A DNA stretch of 37,007 nt, taken from Ardenticatena sp. (GTDB taxonomy: Bacteria > Chloroflexota > Anaerolineae > Ardenticatenales > Ardenticatenaceae). The number at the start of each line of letters is the position of its first letter. The stretch's first letter is position 1. The stretch is from NCBI GenBank assembly GCA_015487975.1, contig WFOS01000079.1, positions 1 to 37,007 of the forward strand. The letters run 5' to 3'. The notes beneath the pieces were generated by a model. That model searched no databases. It was not told the origin of the DNA and saw nothing but the letters and a program-made list of their open reading frames with translations. Position numbers and translations under genes: made by a program. This document shows positions 15,746-24,825 of this stretch, in pieces.

Positions 15746-16969
15746 TTACGCAAACACCTTGCGCACTACGTGCAACGCTTCAACCAAACGATCGATTTCT
15801 TCGCGTGTGGTGTACACATAAAAACTGGCGCGTGTAGTGGCGGGCACGTTGTACCGCTGCATGAGCGGTTGAGCACAGTGATGCCCGGCACGCACAGCCA
15901 CGCCTTCCGCATCCAGAATCGAAGCGATATCGTGCGGGTGTACACCATCCAGCACGAAGGCAGCGACGCCACCTTTGTCGGCTGCTTTGCGTGGGCCAAG
16001 TAAGCGCAAGCCGGGGACTTCGCTCAGGGCTTCCAGGGCATATTCTGTGATTTCGATTTCGTGCGCACGGATGTTTTCCATGCCCAACGCACTCAAAAAG
16101 TCAACCGCTGCCCCAAACCCCACTGCTTCGGCAATCGCAGGTGTCCCGGCTTCGAATTTGTACGGCAAATCTGCCCAGGTGGAACGTTCAAGGGTCACAA
16201 GCGCAATCATGTCGCCGCCGCCCATGTAGGGGGGCATGGCTTCCAACAGGTCGCGGCGTGCCCAGAGCGCGCCAATGCCTGTAGGGCCGGCCATCTTGTG
16301 GGCGCTGAATGCCAGGAAATCGATATCCAGCGCCTGCACATCCACCGGCATATGCGGCACACTTTGCGCACCATCCACCAGCACCAGCGCACCAACAGCA
16401 TGCGCCTTGCGAGCAATCTCTGCGATGGGGTTGATAGTCCCCAGCACGTTGCTCATGTGCGTCACCGCCACCAGTTTGACACGCTCATCTAGCAAGCGGT
16501 CGAAAGCCTCCATATCCAGATAGCCATCATCGGTGACGGGCACGACACGCAATTCGAATCCAATCTGGTCGCGCAACAACTGCCACGGCACAATGTTGGA
16601 ATGATGTTCCATCTCCGTGATGAGCACAGCATCGTTGGGCGTCAAATTGGTACGCCCCCACGTTGCCGCAACCAGGTTGATGGCTTCGGTCGCATTGCGC
16701 GTGTAAATTAGTTCACGCGGGCTACGTGCATTGATGAACCGGGCAATGCGCTTGCGAGCGCCTTCATAGGCGGCGGTGGCTTCTTCGCTCAGCGTGTGCA
16801 CCCCACGGTGCACATTCGCGTTGTATTCGCGATAATAGCGGTCCATGGCTTCGATGACAGCCAGTGGCTTCTGCGATGTGGCTGCGCTGTCGAGATACAC
16901 AAGCGGTTTGCCATGCACGCGCCGTTGCAAAACAGGAAACTGTTGTCGAATGGCTTCAATGTTGTACAT
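15746..16969 (-). CDS. sufS: cysteine desulfurase SufS
   Basis: The PLP enzyme removes sulfur from cysteine as a persulfide for iron-sulfur cluster assembly. The 407-residue protein has the PLP lysine in SAHKMAGP (Lys225) and the catalytic Cys365 in RAGHHCAQPL, the group II (SufS/CsdA) loop. The N-terminus LDSAATSQKP is canonical. The start codon lies 17 nt after the stop of the upstream sufU copy. Neighbours supply its usual acceptor, SufU. Confidence 0.97.
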   Translation of the reverse strand: MYNIEAIRQQFPVLQRRVHGKPLVYLDSAATSQKPLAVIEAMDRYYREYNANVHRGVHTLSEEATAAYEGARKRIARFINARSPRELIYTRNATEAINLVAATWGRTNLTPNDAVLITEMEHHSNIVPWQLLRDQIGFELRVVPVTDDGYLDMEAFDRLLDERVKLVAVTHMSNVLGTINPIAEIARKAHAVGALVLVDGAQSVPHMPVDVQALDIDFLAFSAHKMAGPTGIGALWARRDLLEAMPPYMGGGDMIALVTLERSTWADLPYKFEAGTPAIAEAVGFGAAVDFLSALGMENIRAHEIEITEYALEALSEVPGLRLLGPRKAADKGGVAAFVLDGVHPHDIASILDAEGVAVRAGHHCAQPLMQRYNVPATTRASFYVYTTREEIDRLVEALHVVRKVFA

Positions 16970-16986
16970 GATTCCGCCCCGCTTCT

Positions 16987-17421
16987 CTACTCAAGGTCTT
17001 GGTGAAACTGTGCCCATTCGGCTTCTTTGGCTGCTAATGTTTCGTTGAGCGATGTCCGTAACGCGACACGCAACGTGTAAAGTGGTAACATAACACATCG
17101 TAAACGCGCCGATACAACATCATCGCCAAAATAGGCTGCTAAATCGCGGCTGTCCAACCTCAACACTTCTTCTACACGTTTTCCCTGCACCAGTTCGGCC
17201 GTAAGTGATGCAGATGCCTGGCTAATCGTGCACCCTTCGCCTTCCCAGGTCATGCGGGCTACGTATTGCTGGCTGGCATCCAGCTCGACGAAAACGCTCA
17301 CGCGGTCACCACATGCCGGGTTGCGCCCCTGCATGACAATCGGCGCGCCGTCGAGGCGTCCGCGGAAGCGCGGACATTCAAAATGATCAAGAATCAGTTC
17401 AAGTTGTTCCTGGCGATTCAT
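16987..17421 (-). CDS. second SufU-like protein
   Basis: The 144-residue protein keeps all SufU landmarks, NPACGD, GEGCTISQASAS and RLRCVML, but is clearly diverged from the downstream SufU (for example FECPRFRGRLDG in place of YRHPRNKGELPD near the N-terminus) and has a longer C-terminal helix. It is first in the transcript that carries sufS and the canonical sufU. It has no obvious Shine-Dalgarno. It may be a second sulfur acceptor, a regulator of SufS or a zinc-binding relic; the sequence does not decide. Confidence 0.88.
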   Translation of the reverse strand: MNRQEQLELILDHFECPRFRGRLDGAPIVMQGRNPACGDRVSVFVELDASQQYVARMTWEGEGCTISQASASLTAELVQGKRVEEVLRLDSRDLAAYFGDDVVSARLRCVMLPLYTLRVALRTSLNETLAAKEAEWAQFHQDLE

Positions 17422-17464
17422 GACATCGCGGGAATGCGGTATTTTGCCTGTTCAGATGTGCTTT

Positions 17465-17494
17465 ATGATACCGCCATCCCCCCTAAAAGTCGAA
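17465..17494 (-). promoter_or_regulatory. possible promoter of the sufU2-sufS-sufU operon
   Basis: On the minus strand, TATCAT (17465-17470) is a good -10, with a weak TTCGAC (17489-17494) 18 bp upstream. It lies between the sufD terminator and the sufU2 start, where a promoter is expected. Confidence 0.4.
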
Positions 17495-17495
17495 C

Positions 17496-17519
17496 AGGGA
17501 CGCCTGGTTGGGCGCCCCT
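17496..17519 (-). terminator. hairpin after sufD
   Basis: AGGGGCGCC/GGCGTCCCT on the minus strand (17519-17496) gives a 9-bp stem with one G-U pair and a 6-nt loop; CTTTTA follows after six bases. It lies 10 nt past the sufD stop and probably ends the sufCBD transcript. Confidence 0.6.
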
Positions 17520-17529
17520 GTGTGATGAC

Positions 17530-18873
17530 TCAGGCGTTTTCCATCCGCTCGTGAATGACCGTTTTCAGGCGGTCGCGCACAGTGCGCAACGGGATGCGGT
17601 CAATCACTGGTGCGAAGAAACCATCCACGATCAAGTTGGTCGCTTCTTTGCGTGGAATCCCACGCGCCATGAGGTAGAAGAGTTCTTCCTCATCCAGCTG
17701 GCTGATGGTCGCCCCGTGTGTACAGCGTACATCGTTGGCTTCGATTTCGAGCATGGGAATGCTGTCGGCGTGCGCCTGTGGGCTGAGCACCAGGTTGCGG
17801 TTGGCCTGGTAGGCGTCGGTTTGCTGTGCCCCCTTCTCGACCTTGATCAACCCACGGTAGACGGTATGAGCATTGCCAAGCAAAGCCCCCTTGTAGAGCA
17901 GGTCGCTACTGCAATGGGTGGCGATATGGCGTTGCAACGTATGGTTGGCCATGTACTGTTCACCTGTCGGGAAGTAAATCCCGTTCAGGTAGGCCATGCC
18001 TCCATCACCTTCCAGCCAGACTTCGGTTTCGAAGCGGGTCAACGAGCCACCCAGTTGCCCACTGCTCCAGTTCACCATGGTGTTGCGCCCCATGCGGGCA
18101 CGCTGTGATGCCAGATGGTAAACGTTCTTCCCCCAGTTTTGCACGTTGAGGTAATTCACCTGGGCATTGTCACCGGCCACGATTTCGATGGCCCCTGTCA
18201 CAAATGCGACATCGGGCAAATCGTTGCTCAGGTATTCATCCAGCACAGTGACAGCGCTGTTGGCTTCGGCTATCAACAGCACATGGGGGAAAACCAGCGT
18301 TCCCGCTTCGTCGAGCCAGTGCACCAGCTGGATGGGTTTTTCGACAGCGACGTTCTTCGGGACAAAGACCACAAAGCCACCACTGAGCAACGCCGTATGC
18401 AGTGCCTTGAACTTGTCTTCGTCGGCACGCACAATTTGCGCTAGGTGGGGTTCCAACACGTCGCCGTGTTCACGCACGGCGGTCAGCAAGTCAGCGACGA
18501 TGACGCCTTGTGCGCGCAAGTCGTCGTTCACATCGGCAAAGACAAGCCCCCCTTCGCGGCGCACCAGCAGTGCCGAGCGCCGGTCGGCTTCACGCAGAAT
18601 GCCTTGCAATTTTTCGGGCAAATCCGTTGTGGCGGTCACGGTTTCACTGTCCGGCGAGACCAGGTGCAGGCTCTGCACGGTCTTCACCAACAGGTCGGTA
18701 TCGATTTTGCGCCATTCTTCATCTTTCTGATTGCTCGGCCAGGGAGTATCCAAAAAGAGCCGCCAGGCATCTAGACGGCGCTGGCGCAGCCAATCGGGTT
18801 CACCAAAGTGAGCGCTCAGCGCTTCGACGGCTTCGCGGCTCAATGCCTCGAATGCCAGAGTTTTCTCGGTCAC
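17530..18873 (-). CDS. sufD: SufD, iron-sulfur cluster scaffold subunit
   Basis: SufD forms the SufBC2D scaffold with SufB and the ATPase SufC. The 447-residue protein has the SufD beta-helix core (YLNVQNWGKNVYHL, GGSLTRFETEVWL, KGALLGNAHTVYRGLI) and the conserved C-terminal region with RCTHGATI and QLDEEELFYLMARGI. GTG 18873 is preferred over ATG 18930: GGAGG lies 8 nt upstream of the GTG, while ATG 18930 has none and would add 19 polar residues. sufB ends 115 nt upstream and a hairpin lies in that gap. Confidence 0.93.
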   Translation of the reverse strand: MTEKTLAFEALSREAVEALSAHFGEPDWLRQRRLDAWRLFLDTPWPSNQKDEEWRKIDTDLLVKTVQSLHLVSPDSETVTATTDLPEKLQGILREADRRSALLVRREGGLVFADVNDDLRAQGVIVADLLTAVREHGDVLEPHLAQIVRADEDKFKALHTALLSGGFVVFVPKNVAVEKPIQLVHWLDEAGTLVFPHVLLIAEANSAVTVLDEYLSNDLPDVAFVTGAIEIVAGDNAQVNYLNVQNWGKNVYHLASQRARMGRNTMVNWSSGQLGGSLTRFETEVWLEGDGGMAYLNGIYFPTGEQYMANHTLQRHIATHCSSDLLYKGALLGNAHTVYRGLIKVEKGAQQTDAYQANRNLVLSPQAHADSIPMLEIEANDVRCTHGATISQLDEEELFYLMARGIPRKEATNLIVDGFFAPVIDRIPLRTVRDRLKTVIHERMENA

Positions 18874-18940
18874 GGTTTCGTCCTCCACATGCACAAAGTT
18901 CTCGCCTCGTCGGCGGTGCGTTGGTTTCATTTCACAGGAA

Positions 18941-18971
18941 GAGGGCCAGCAAAGCGATGTTGCCAGCCCTC
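18941..18971 (-). other. hairpin between sufB and sufD
   Basis: GAGGGCTGGCAA and TTGCTGGCCCTC on the minus strand form a stem of about 12 bp with two G-U pairs and a short loop, 17 nt after the sufB stop. No T-run follows, so mRNA stabilisation or partial attenuation is more likely than full termination. Confidence 0.5.
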
Positions 18972-18988
18972 GTGTCGCGCTCGCGGGC

Positions 18989-20407
18989 TTAGCCGACCGA
19001 GCCTTCCATTTCGAGTTGGATGAGGCGGTTCATTTCGACCGCGTATTCCATCGGCAGTTCTTTGACGATGGGTTCGATGAAGCCCGAAACAATCATGTTG
19101 AGTGCGTCGGCTTCGCTCAACCCACGGCTCATGAGGTAGAAGAGCTGTTCTTCACCCACCTTCGAGACCGTGGCCTCGTGCCCAACGCTGACATCGTCTT
19201 CGCGAATGTCGATGTAAGGATACGTATCCGAGCGGCTTTCGGGGTCGAGGATGAGTGCGTCGCAGACGACGTTGCTCTTGCTGTGATGCGCGCCCGGATA
19301 GATTTGCACCAGCCCGCGATAGCCAGCACGCCCCCCATCCTTGGAGATCGACTTGCTGGTGATGTTGCTAGTGGTGTAGGGGGCGGCGTGCACCGCTTTT
19401 GCACCCGCGTCCTGGTGTTGACCACGGCCAGCGAACGCAATCGAAAGCACTTCACCGTGCGCCCCCTTGCCCATCATGTAGATGGCGGGGTACTTCATGG
19501 TCACTTTCGAGCCGATGTTGCCATCCACCCATTCCATGGTGGCATCTTCGTACGCCACAGCCCGTTTGGTCACCAGGTTGTACACATTGGTCGACCAGTT
19601 CTGAATAGTGGTATAGCGCACGCGGGCACCCTTCTTGACGATGATTTCGACCACGGCGCTATGCAGCGAATCGGTCGTATAGATGGGCGCGGTGCAGCCT
19701 TCCACGTAGTGGACGTATGAGCCTTCGTCGGCGATGATGAGCGTGCGTTCGAACTGCCCCATGTTCTGCGCATTGATACGGAAGTAGGCCTGCAAGGGCA
19801 TTTCCACACGCACACCGGGCGGCACGTAGATGAATGAGCCACCCGACCAGACAGCACTGTTGAGTGCTGCAAACTTGTTGTCCGATGGGGGGACAACAGT
19901 GCCAAAGTATTCCTTGAAGAGATCTGGGTACTCTTTCAGCGCCGTATCGGTGTCCAGGAAGATGACGCCCTGGCGTTCCAATTCTTTCTTGATGTTGTGA
20001 TAGACGACTTCCGACTCGTACTGGGCACCAACACCCGCCAGGAACTTCTGCTCGGCTTCGGGAATACCAAGGCGATCGAAGGTACGTTTGATTTCCTCGG
20101 GGACATCATCCCACGAACGTGCTTGTTTTTCAGCGGGCTTGATGTAGTAGTAGATATCGTCGAAATCGATTCCCGAAAGGTCGGCGCCCCAGGTTGGCAT
20201 GGGCTTCTTCCAGAAGATTTCGAGTGCCCGCAGGCGGAATTCACGCATCCAGTCGGGCTCGCCCTTCATCCAGGAGATTTCTTCCACGACTTCACGCGAA
20301 AGCCCCTTGCGCGCCTTGAAGACGTACTTTTCGGGATCGTGGAAGCCGTATTTTTCGGCGTATTCTTTGTTGATCAGTTCGATTTGCTGGCGTTCATCCA
20401 AAGCCAT
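18989..20407 (-). CDS. sufB: SufB, iron-sulfur cluster scaffold subunit
   Basis: SufB is the subunit on which the cluster is built in the SufBC2D complex. The 472-residue length is normal. Conserved segments include [16 protein letters not shown] near the N-terminus, [11 protein letters not shown] with the functionally important Cys region, [16 protein letters not shown], and the C-terminal [21 protein letters not shown] 20407 has AAGGAGG 9 nt upstream and lies 3 nt after the sufC stop, so sufC and sufB are tightly coupled. Confidence 0.97.
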   Translation of the reverse strand: MALDERQQIELINKEYAEKYGFHDPEKYVFKARKGLSREVVEEISWMKGEPDWMREFRLRALEIFWKKPMPTWGADLSGIDFDDIYYYIKPAEKQARSWDDVPEEIKRTFDRLGIPEAEQKFLAGVGAQYESEVVYHNIKKELERQGVIFLDTDTALKEYPDLFKEYFGTVVPPSDNKFAALNSAVWSGGSFIYVPPGVRVEMPLQAYFRINAQNMGQFERTLIIADEGSYVHYVEGCTAPIYTTDSLHSAVVEIIVKKGARVRYTTIQNWSTNVYNLVTKRAVAYEDATMEWVDGNIGSKVTMKYPAIYMMGKGAHGEVLSIAFAGRGQHQDAGAKAVHAAPYTTSNITSKSISKDGGRAGYRGLVQIYPGAHHSKSNVVCDALILDPESRSDTYPYIDIREDDVSVGHEATVSKVGEEQLFYLMSRGLSEADALNMIVSGFIEPIVKELPMEYAVEMNRLIQLEMEGSVG

Positions 20408-20410
20408 CGG

Positions 20411-21187
20411 TTATGCCTCCTTTGCGAGTTCCTCGCGAACCCAGTCGTACCCCTTTTCTTCGAGCTGCTGTGCCAGTTCAGGGCCACCTTCCGCAATGAT
20501 GCGGCCATCGACGAGCACATGCACGAAGTCGGGCTTGATGTAATTGAGGATGCGCTGATAGTGCGTGATGACAAGCACACCCATGCCCAGCTGGTCTTTC
20601 AGCTTGTTGACCCCTTCACTCACCACACGCAGGGCGTCGATGTCCAAGCCTGAGTCGGTTTCATCCAGAATGGCGATTTTGGGCTCCAATACCGCCATTT
20701 GCAGAATTTCGGCACGCTTCTTCTCCCCACCGGAGAAGCCTTCGTTCAGATAGCGACCGGCAAACGAGCGGTCGATGCCAAGCATTTCCATCTTTTCGAG
20801 CAGCATCTTGCGGAATTCGACGGGCGTAATGGGGGGCTCACCTCGGGCTTCGCGATGGGCGTTGATGGCCATGCGCAGGAAATTCGCCATCGTGACACCG
20901 GGAATCGCTACGGGGTACTGGAAAGCCAGGAAAAGCCCAACTTTGCTGCGCTCATCGGCTTCCATTTCGAGGACGTTTTCGCCATTGAAGAGGATTTCGC
21001 CTTCGGTGACTTCGTATTTGGGATGCCCAGCAATCGTATAGGCCAACGTACTCTTCCCTGACCCATTCGGGCCCATCATCGCGTGGACTTCACCCTCGCG
21101 AATGGTCAGTGTCACACCTTTGAGGATTTCGTTGTCATCGACACTCACATGCAGGTTCTTGATTTCGAGGACTGCTTGTTCGCTCAT
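20411..21187 (-). CDS. sufC: SufC, ATPase of the SUF scaffold
   Basis: SufC is the cytosolic ABC-type ATPase that drives the SufBC2D complex. The 258-residue protein has Walker A GPNGSGKS (39-46), the signature FSGGEKKR, Walker [13 protein letters not shown] and the H-loop [12 protein letters not shown] 21187 has GGAGG about 12 nt upstream; the frame is open to 21229 but without support. It is the first gene of sufCBD, following a good promoter. Confidence 0.97.
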   Translation of the reverse strand: MSEQAVLEIKNLHVSVDDNEILKGVTLTIREGEVHAMMGPNGSGKSTLAYTIAGHPKYEVTEGEILFNGENVLEMEADERSKVGLFLAFQYPVAIPGVTMANFLRMAINAHREARGEPPITPVEFRKMLLEKMEMLGIDRSFAGRYLNEGFSGGEKKRAEILQMAVLEPKIAILDETDSGLDIDALRVVSEGVNKLKDQLGMGVLVITHYQRILNYIKPDFVHVLVDGRIIAEGGPELAQQLEEKGYDWVREELAKEA

Positions 21188-21265
21188 GGTCGTTCTGTGC
21201 CTCCGTTTGTTTCTTCGGGAAAACTTCATTCGATGGCCACATCGTCAATGATGTCAATCACCCCA

Positions 21266-21294
21266 ACTGTAACAAAGTTGAGTAAGTTTGTCAA
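21266..21294 (-). promoter_or_regulatory. suf promoter with an overlapping inverted repeat
   Basis: On the minus strand, TTGACA (21289-21294), a 17-bp spacer and TACAGT (21266-21271) form a strong promoter about 80 nt before sufC. CAACT-N7-AGTTG (21264-21280) overlaps the -10, and CTTGAC...TCAACT spans the -35 and spacer. These are positioned like operators of an Rrf2-family or SufR-type repressor; no such regulator is encoded in the window. Confidence 0.6.
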
Positions 21295-21370
21295 GTACAG
21301 GAGCGGGTGAGATTTGGTTCGACGTTCGACAGTGGAACAGGGGAGACAAAACAGTGGAAAAGAAAACAGG

Positions 21371-22510
21371 CTAGTGGATTGCCTTGACACGCTCAAACGC
21401 ACGTTCGAATGCTTCGACGATGGCGGGGTCAAAACGTTTGCCTGATTGTTCACGAATAATCCGTAATGCTTCTTCCGGGGGACGGCCGCGTTGATACGGA
21501 CGATCGCTCGTAATGGCATCGTATGTATCGGCCACCATGAAAATACGTGCTATCAGCGGGATCTCCTCCCCCTTCAAGCCTTCGGGATAGCCCGACCCAT
21601 CCCAGTTCTCATGGTGGTACTTGACAACAGGAATGCTCGGCGCCAAAAACGGAACATGCTGCAAAATTGCTGCGCCCCAAATGGTATGCTGGCGCATGAT
21701 TTTCCATTCCCGTTCAGTGAGCGCCCCAGATTTATGCAAAATTCTGTCAGGAACACCAATCTTGCCGATATCGTGCAAAAGTGCTCCTCGCCACAGAATT
21801 TCCAAATCTTCATCCGAAAGGCCCACCTCTTTGCCAATTTCAAGAGCAATTTTGGCGACACGAATCGAATGGCCTTCGGTGGCTGTATCGCGCAGATCCA
21901 GTGCAGATGAAAGCGCGATCAATGTGGCATCATAACTGCGTTTGATTTCTTCTTGCGCCTGGCGCAATGCTTCGTTTTTGTGCACGAGATACTCGATCAT
22001 GTTTTGATCGGTATGACGCAAGCGTTGGCTGAGTTCCCGCATCACCGCCAGTATGACCGCGGGGTTCTGCATGACGACGGATTCAAAGCCTTCGCGCGAG
22101 ATTTCGATGGCACGCACCACTGTTTCAGCACGAATCGAAGCCGAGCGCGGTGCATCCTGAATAAGCGCCATTTCGCCAAAGAAGGCGCCCGGCCCATAAG
22201 ACCCCATTTCGACTTCGCCACCTTCGATTTGCTTGGTGACAATAACGTTTCCGGACTCGATGATGAAAAACGAATGGCCGAGCGCCCCTTCTCGAATAAT
22301 CATTTCTCCCGGTGCGTAATGTCGCAAGAGCGATTGCGCCGCTAATGCCCGCCGCTGCTCCTCGTTCAATGGTGCCAAAAATGGCACATGGCGAAAGAGA
22401 TCTGGCGGAATTTGCTCATCGAACGCCTCATGTGAAGCTGTCGATTCGTTTTTGGAAGACCGATCTTCCTGATGATGCATACACCCGCCTTGTTCGACAC
22501 ACTCACACAT
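21371..22510 (-). CDS. cNMP-binding domain fused to an HD-GYP domain
   Basis: The 379-residue protein has an N-terminal cyclic-nucleotide-binding domain (about 40-150, with PGAFFGEMAL and PRSASIRAE in its phosphate cassette), a coiled-coil linker (about 165-195) and a C-terminal HD-GYP domain with HD at 246-247, HHENWDGSGYP at 299-309 and VADTYDAITSDRPY. HD-GYP domains hydrolyse cyclic di-GMP. The canonical HHExxDGxGYP motif is intact apart from normal variation, so activity is plausible. ATG 22510 overlaps the purH stop (TGATG); TTG 22513 or ATG 22480 are alternatives. It ends the his/pur operon. Confidence 0.88.
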   Translation of the reverse strand: MCECVEQGGCMHHQEDRSSKNESTASHEAFDEQIPPDLFRHVPFLAPLNEEQRRALAAQSLLRHYAPGEMIIREGALGHSFFIIESGNVIVTKQIEGGEVEMGSYGPGAFFGEMALIQDAPRSASIRAETVVRAIEISREGFESVVMQNPAVILAVMRELSQRLRHTDQNMIEYLVHKNEALRQAQEEIKRSYDATLIALSSALDLRDTATEGHSIRVAKIALEIGKEVGLSDEDLEILWRGALLHDIGKIGVPDRILHKSGALTEREWKIMRQHTIWGAAILQHVPFLAPSIPVVKYHHENWDGSGYPEGLKGEEIPLIARIFMVADTYDAITSDRPYQRGRPPEEALRIIREQSGKRFDPAIVEAFERAFERVKAIH

Positions 22511-24054
22511 CAATGCCGGAAATGGCGCACTCCTGTGAGAACCATTGCCATCTGATACCGGTTTGCCGTTTCGATGACCTCGGCATCACGTCGTGAGCCA
22601 CCAGGCTGAATGACGGCCGTCACACCGGCTTCGGCAGCCACTTCCACGCCATCAGGGAAGGGGAAGAAGGCATCCGAGGCCATCACGGCGCCAACCGCTT
22701 GCTCGCCGGCTTTGCGAACCGCCAAACGCACCGCATCCACACGGCTGGGTTGCCCCGTGCCAATGCCCACAGTTGCAAAACCCCCTTCGATCGCACGCGC
22801 CAGCACGATGGCGTTGCTCTTGACCGCCAGGCAGGCCCGCCATGCAAAGTCAAGGGTCGCACGTTCTTCATCGGTCGGTTCGCGTGTGGTGACACACTGC
22901 ATGGCCACAGGCGCTTCGATAGCATCTGGGGTTTGACGGATGAAGCCCCCAGGAATGCTGCGCGTTTCCACATAGGGGACACGCAAAGGTGGCACCACTA
23001 GCACGCGGCGATTCTTTTTCTTCGCCAGATGCTCGCGCGCTTCAGGTGTGATTTCTGGCGCCAGCAAGACCTCGATGAAGAGGTCGTCCATCGCCTCAGC
23101 CAGTGCCTTATCCACCGGGCGGTTGACCGCCACAATGCCACCAAAGGCACTCACCGGATCGGACGCCAATGCGTGACGATAGGCCTGCACCAAGTCGGGG
23201 TGGGTGGCGATGCCACACGGCGACGCATGTTTGACGATGACAACGGCCGGCGTCTCGAATTGCTGAACAGCCAGCCATGCGCCTTCGGCATCGAGCCAGT
23301 TGGTATAACTCATGCCCTTGCCTTGCAACTGCTCGGCGTGCGCCAGCCCCCCTGCGTTGGGCACACGATACAAGGCGCCTTGCTGGTGGGGATTTTCGCC
23401 GTAGCGCAGGTCTGTGGCTTTCCGCGCCCCGAACGGCAAAACGTCGGGGAAGGGGGCAACATCCGTTTCCAAGTGGTCTGCCAGCCAGTCGCTAATCATG
23501 GCATCGTAGAGTGCTGTTTGGCGGAACGCTTTGACGGCAAAAGCTGCTCGCATGGCTTCGGGCACCTGGCGGTGGTGTGCACGCAAAGCGTCAATCAGCG
23601 CGGGATAATCGTCAGGGTCGCTCACCACGGTGACGTAGCGATAATTTTTCGCGGCGGCACGCAGCAGCGTCACCCCACCAATGTCGATTTGCTCGATGGC
23701 TTCCTCGACGGTCACATCATCGCGGGCGACGGTCGCCTCGAACGGGTACAAATTGACCACAACCAGGTCGATCCCTACGATCGCGTGTCGGTGCATATCT
23801 TCCACATCTTCTGGGCGGTCGCGGCGTGCCAGCAAACCACCATGAATCATCGGGTGCAGCGTTTTGACACGTCCGCCTAAAATTTCGGGCATACCGGTGA
23901 CGGCTTCGATGGGTGTTACGGGGATACCGTTTTCCTGCAACAGGCGTGCCGTCCCATCCGTGCTAATCAATTCGATGCCTAATTCACGCAAGGCGGTTGC
24001 CAATTCCACCAAGCCGCGTTTATCGGAGACACTGAGTAACGCTCGTCGAATCAT
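22510..24054 (-). CDS. purH: bifunctional AICAR transformylase/IMP cyclohydrolase PurH
   Basis: PurH formylates AICAR and closes the ring to IMP, the last two steps of purine synthesis. The 514-residue length is typical. The N-terminal MGS-like cyclohydrolase domain (about 1-200) starts RRALLSVSDKRG; the transformylase domain carries KHASPCG at 275-281, the family KHxNPCG with Ser in place of Asn. It lies 9 nt after hisE, so the AICAR released by HisF/HisH can be consumed by an enzyme from the same transcript. ATG 24054 has GAGG upstream. Confidence 0.95.
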   Translation of the reverse strand: MIRRALLSVSDKRGLVELATALRELGIELISTDGTARLLQENGIPVTPIEAVTGMPEILGGRVKTLHPMIHGGLLARRDRPEDVEDMHRHAIVGIDLVVVNLYPFEATVARDDVTVEEAIEQIDIGGVTLLRAAAKNYRYVTVVSDPDDYPALIDALRAHHRQVPEAMRAAFAVKAFRQTALYDAMISDWLADHLETDVAPFPDVLPFGARKATDLRYGENPHQQGALYRVPNAGGLAHAEQLQGKGMSYTNWLDAEGAWLAVQQFETPAVVIVKHASPCGIATHPDLVQAYRHALASDPVSAFGGIVAVNRPVDKALAEAMDDLFIEVLLAPEITPEAREHLAKKKNRRVLVVPPLRVPYVETRSIPGGFIRQTPDAIEAPVAMQCVTTREPTDEERATLDFAWRACLAVKSNAIVLARAIEGGFATVGIGTGQPSRVDAVRLAVRKAGEQAVGAVMASDAFFPFPDGVEVAAEAGVTAVIQPGGSRRDAEVIETANRYQMAMVLTGVRHFRH

Positions 24055-24063
24055 TGCTTCGCC

Positions 24064-24366
24064 TCAATGGGGTCGGTTGCCAAAACGTCGTTGCAATTCG
24101 TTTTCGATCTCCTGCCAGGAGATATCATGATACGCCAGCATGACAAGCAAATGGTACATCAGGTCGGCACTTTCGTAGATGATTTCGTTGGGGTCGGCAT
24201 TTTTGCTAGCGATGATGACTTCACCAGCTTCTTCGCCAATTTTTTTGAGAATGCGATCCAGCCCGCCATCGAAGAGTTTGGTGGTGTATGAACCGTCGGG
24301 GCGCTCGGTCTTCCGCTGCCGAATGACAGCTTCGAGTTGCATCAGGATATTGGTGTCGTTCACCAC
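24064..24366 (-). CDS. hisE: phosphoribosyl-ATP pyrophosphatase HisE
   Basis: HisE hydrolyses PR-ATP to PR-AMP in histidine synthesis. The 100-residue MazG-fold protein carries GEEAGEVIIASKN and ADLMYHLLVML, with the acidic Mg2+ ligands. It starts with two consecutive GTG codons; AGGAG lies 4 nt before the first and 7 nt before the second, so GTG 24363 may be the true start. HisI is a separate upstream gene rather than a HisIE fusion. Confidence 0.93.
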   Translation of the reverse strand: MVNDTNILMQLEAVIRQRKTERPDGSYTTKLFDGGLDRILKKIGEEAGEVIIASKNADPNEIIYESADLMYHLLVMLAYHDISWQEIENELQRRFGNRPH

Positions 24367-24433
24367 TTCGCTCCTATCAAGGCTCGCATGTTCAGCAGTC
24401 TAAGGTGCTTTGTCATTCTGTCAAAGCATAGAT

Positions 24434-24775
24434 TCAGCCGTCGGCAAGTGTACGAAAGAAACAGGAACGCTCGCCAGTGTGGCATGCCGGCCCCGCAGGC
24501 CGAACACGGTAAAGCAGCGTATCGGCGTCGCAATCCACGCGAATCTCGACCACGTGGAGCAGATTGCCACTCGTGGCCCCCTTCTGCCAGAGTTCGCGGC
24601 GGCTCCGGCTCCAAAAGTGTGCCAACCCGGTGGCTTGGGTCCGTTCGATGGCCGCTCGGTTGGCCCACGCGACCATCAATACCTCACCTGTGTCGGCGTC
24701 CTGAACGACGACAGGCACAAGCCCGCGATCGTCCCACGCCAATTGGTCAAGCGGTACAAAGCGTTGTTCGGGCAT
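24434..24775 (-). CDS. hisI: phosphoribosyl-AMP cyclohydrolase HisI
   Basis: HisI opens the adenine ring of PR-AMP. The 113-residue protein has [11 protein letters not shown], the metal-binding DCDADTLLY and the two further Cys in GPACH and RSCFF that complete the zinc and magnesium sites. ATG 24775 is chosen because it gives a normal HisI N-terminus; upstream codons of the same frame lie within the ATL gene. The Shine-Dalgarno is weak. It lies 50 nt after the ATL gene and 67 nt before hisE. Confidence 0.94.
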   Translation of the reverse strand: MPEQRFVPLDQLAWDDRGLVPVVVQDADTGEVLMVAWANRAAIERTQATGLAHFWSRSRRELWQKGATSGNLLHVVEIRVDCDADTLLYRVRPAGPACHTGERSCFFRTLADG

Positions 24776-24825
24776 AGACTTTTGCTCGTATTCTGTCGTG
24801 GATGCGCATCGGAGAAAGTCAGGTG

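Noticed and set aside
17465..17494. Possible T-box or other riboswitch before sufU2
   Set aside because: The space is only about 70 nt and holds a terminator and a promoter, too little for a riboswitch.
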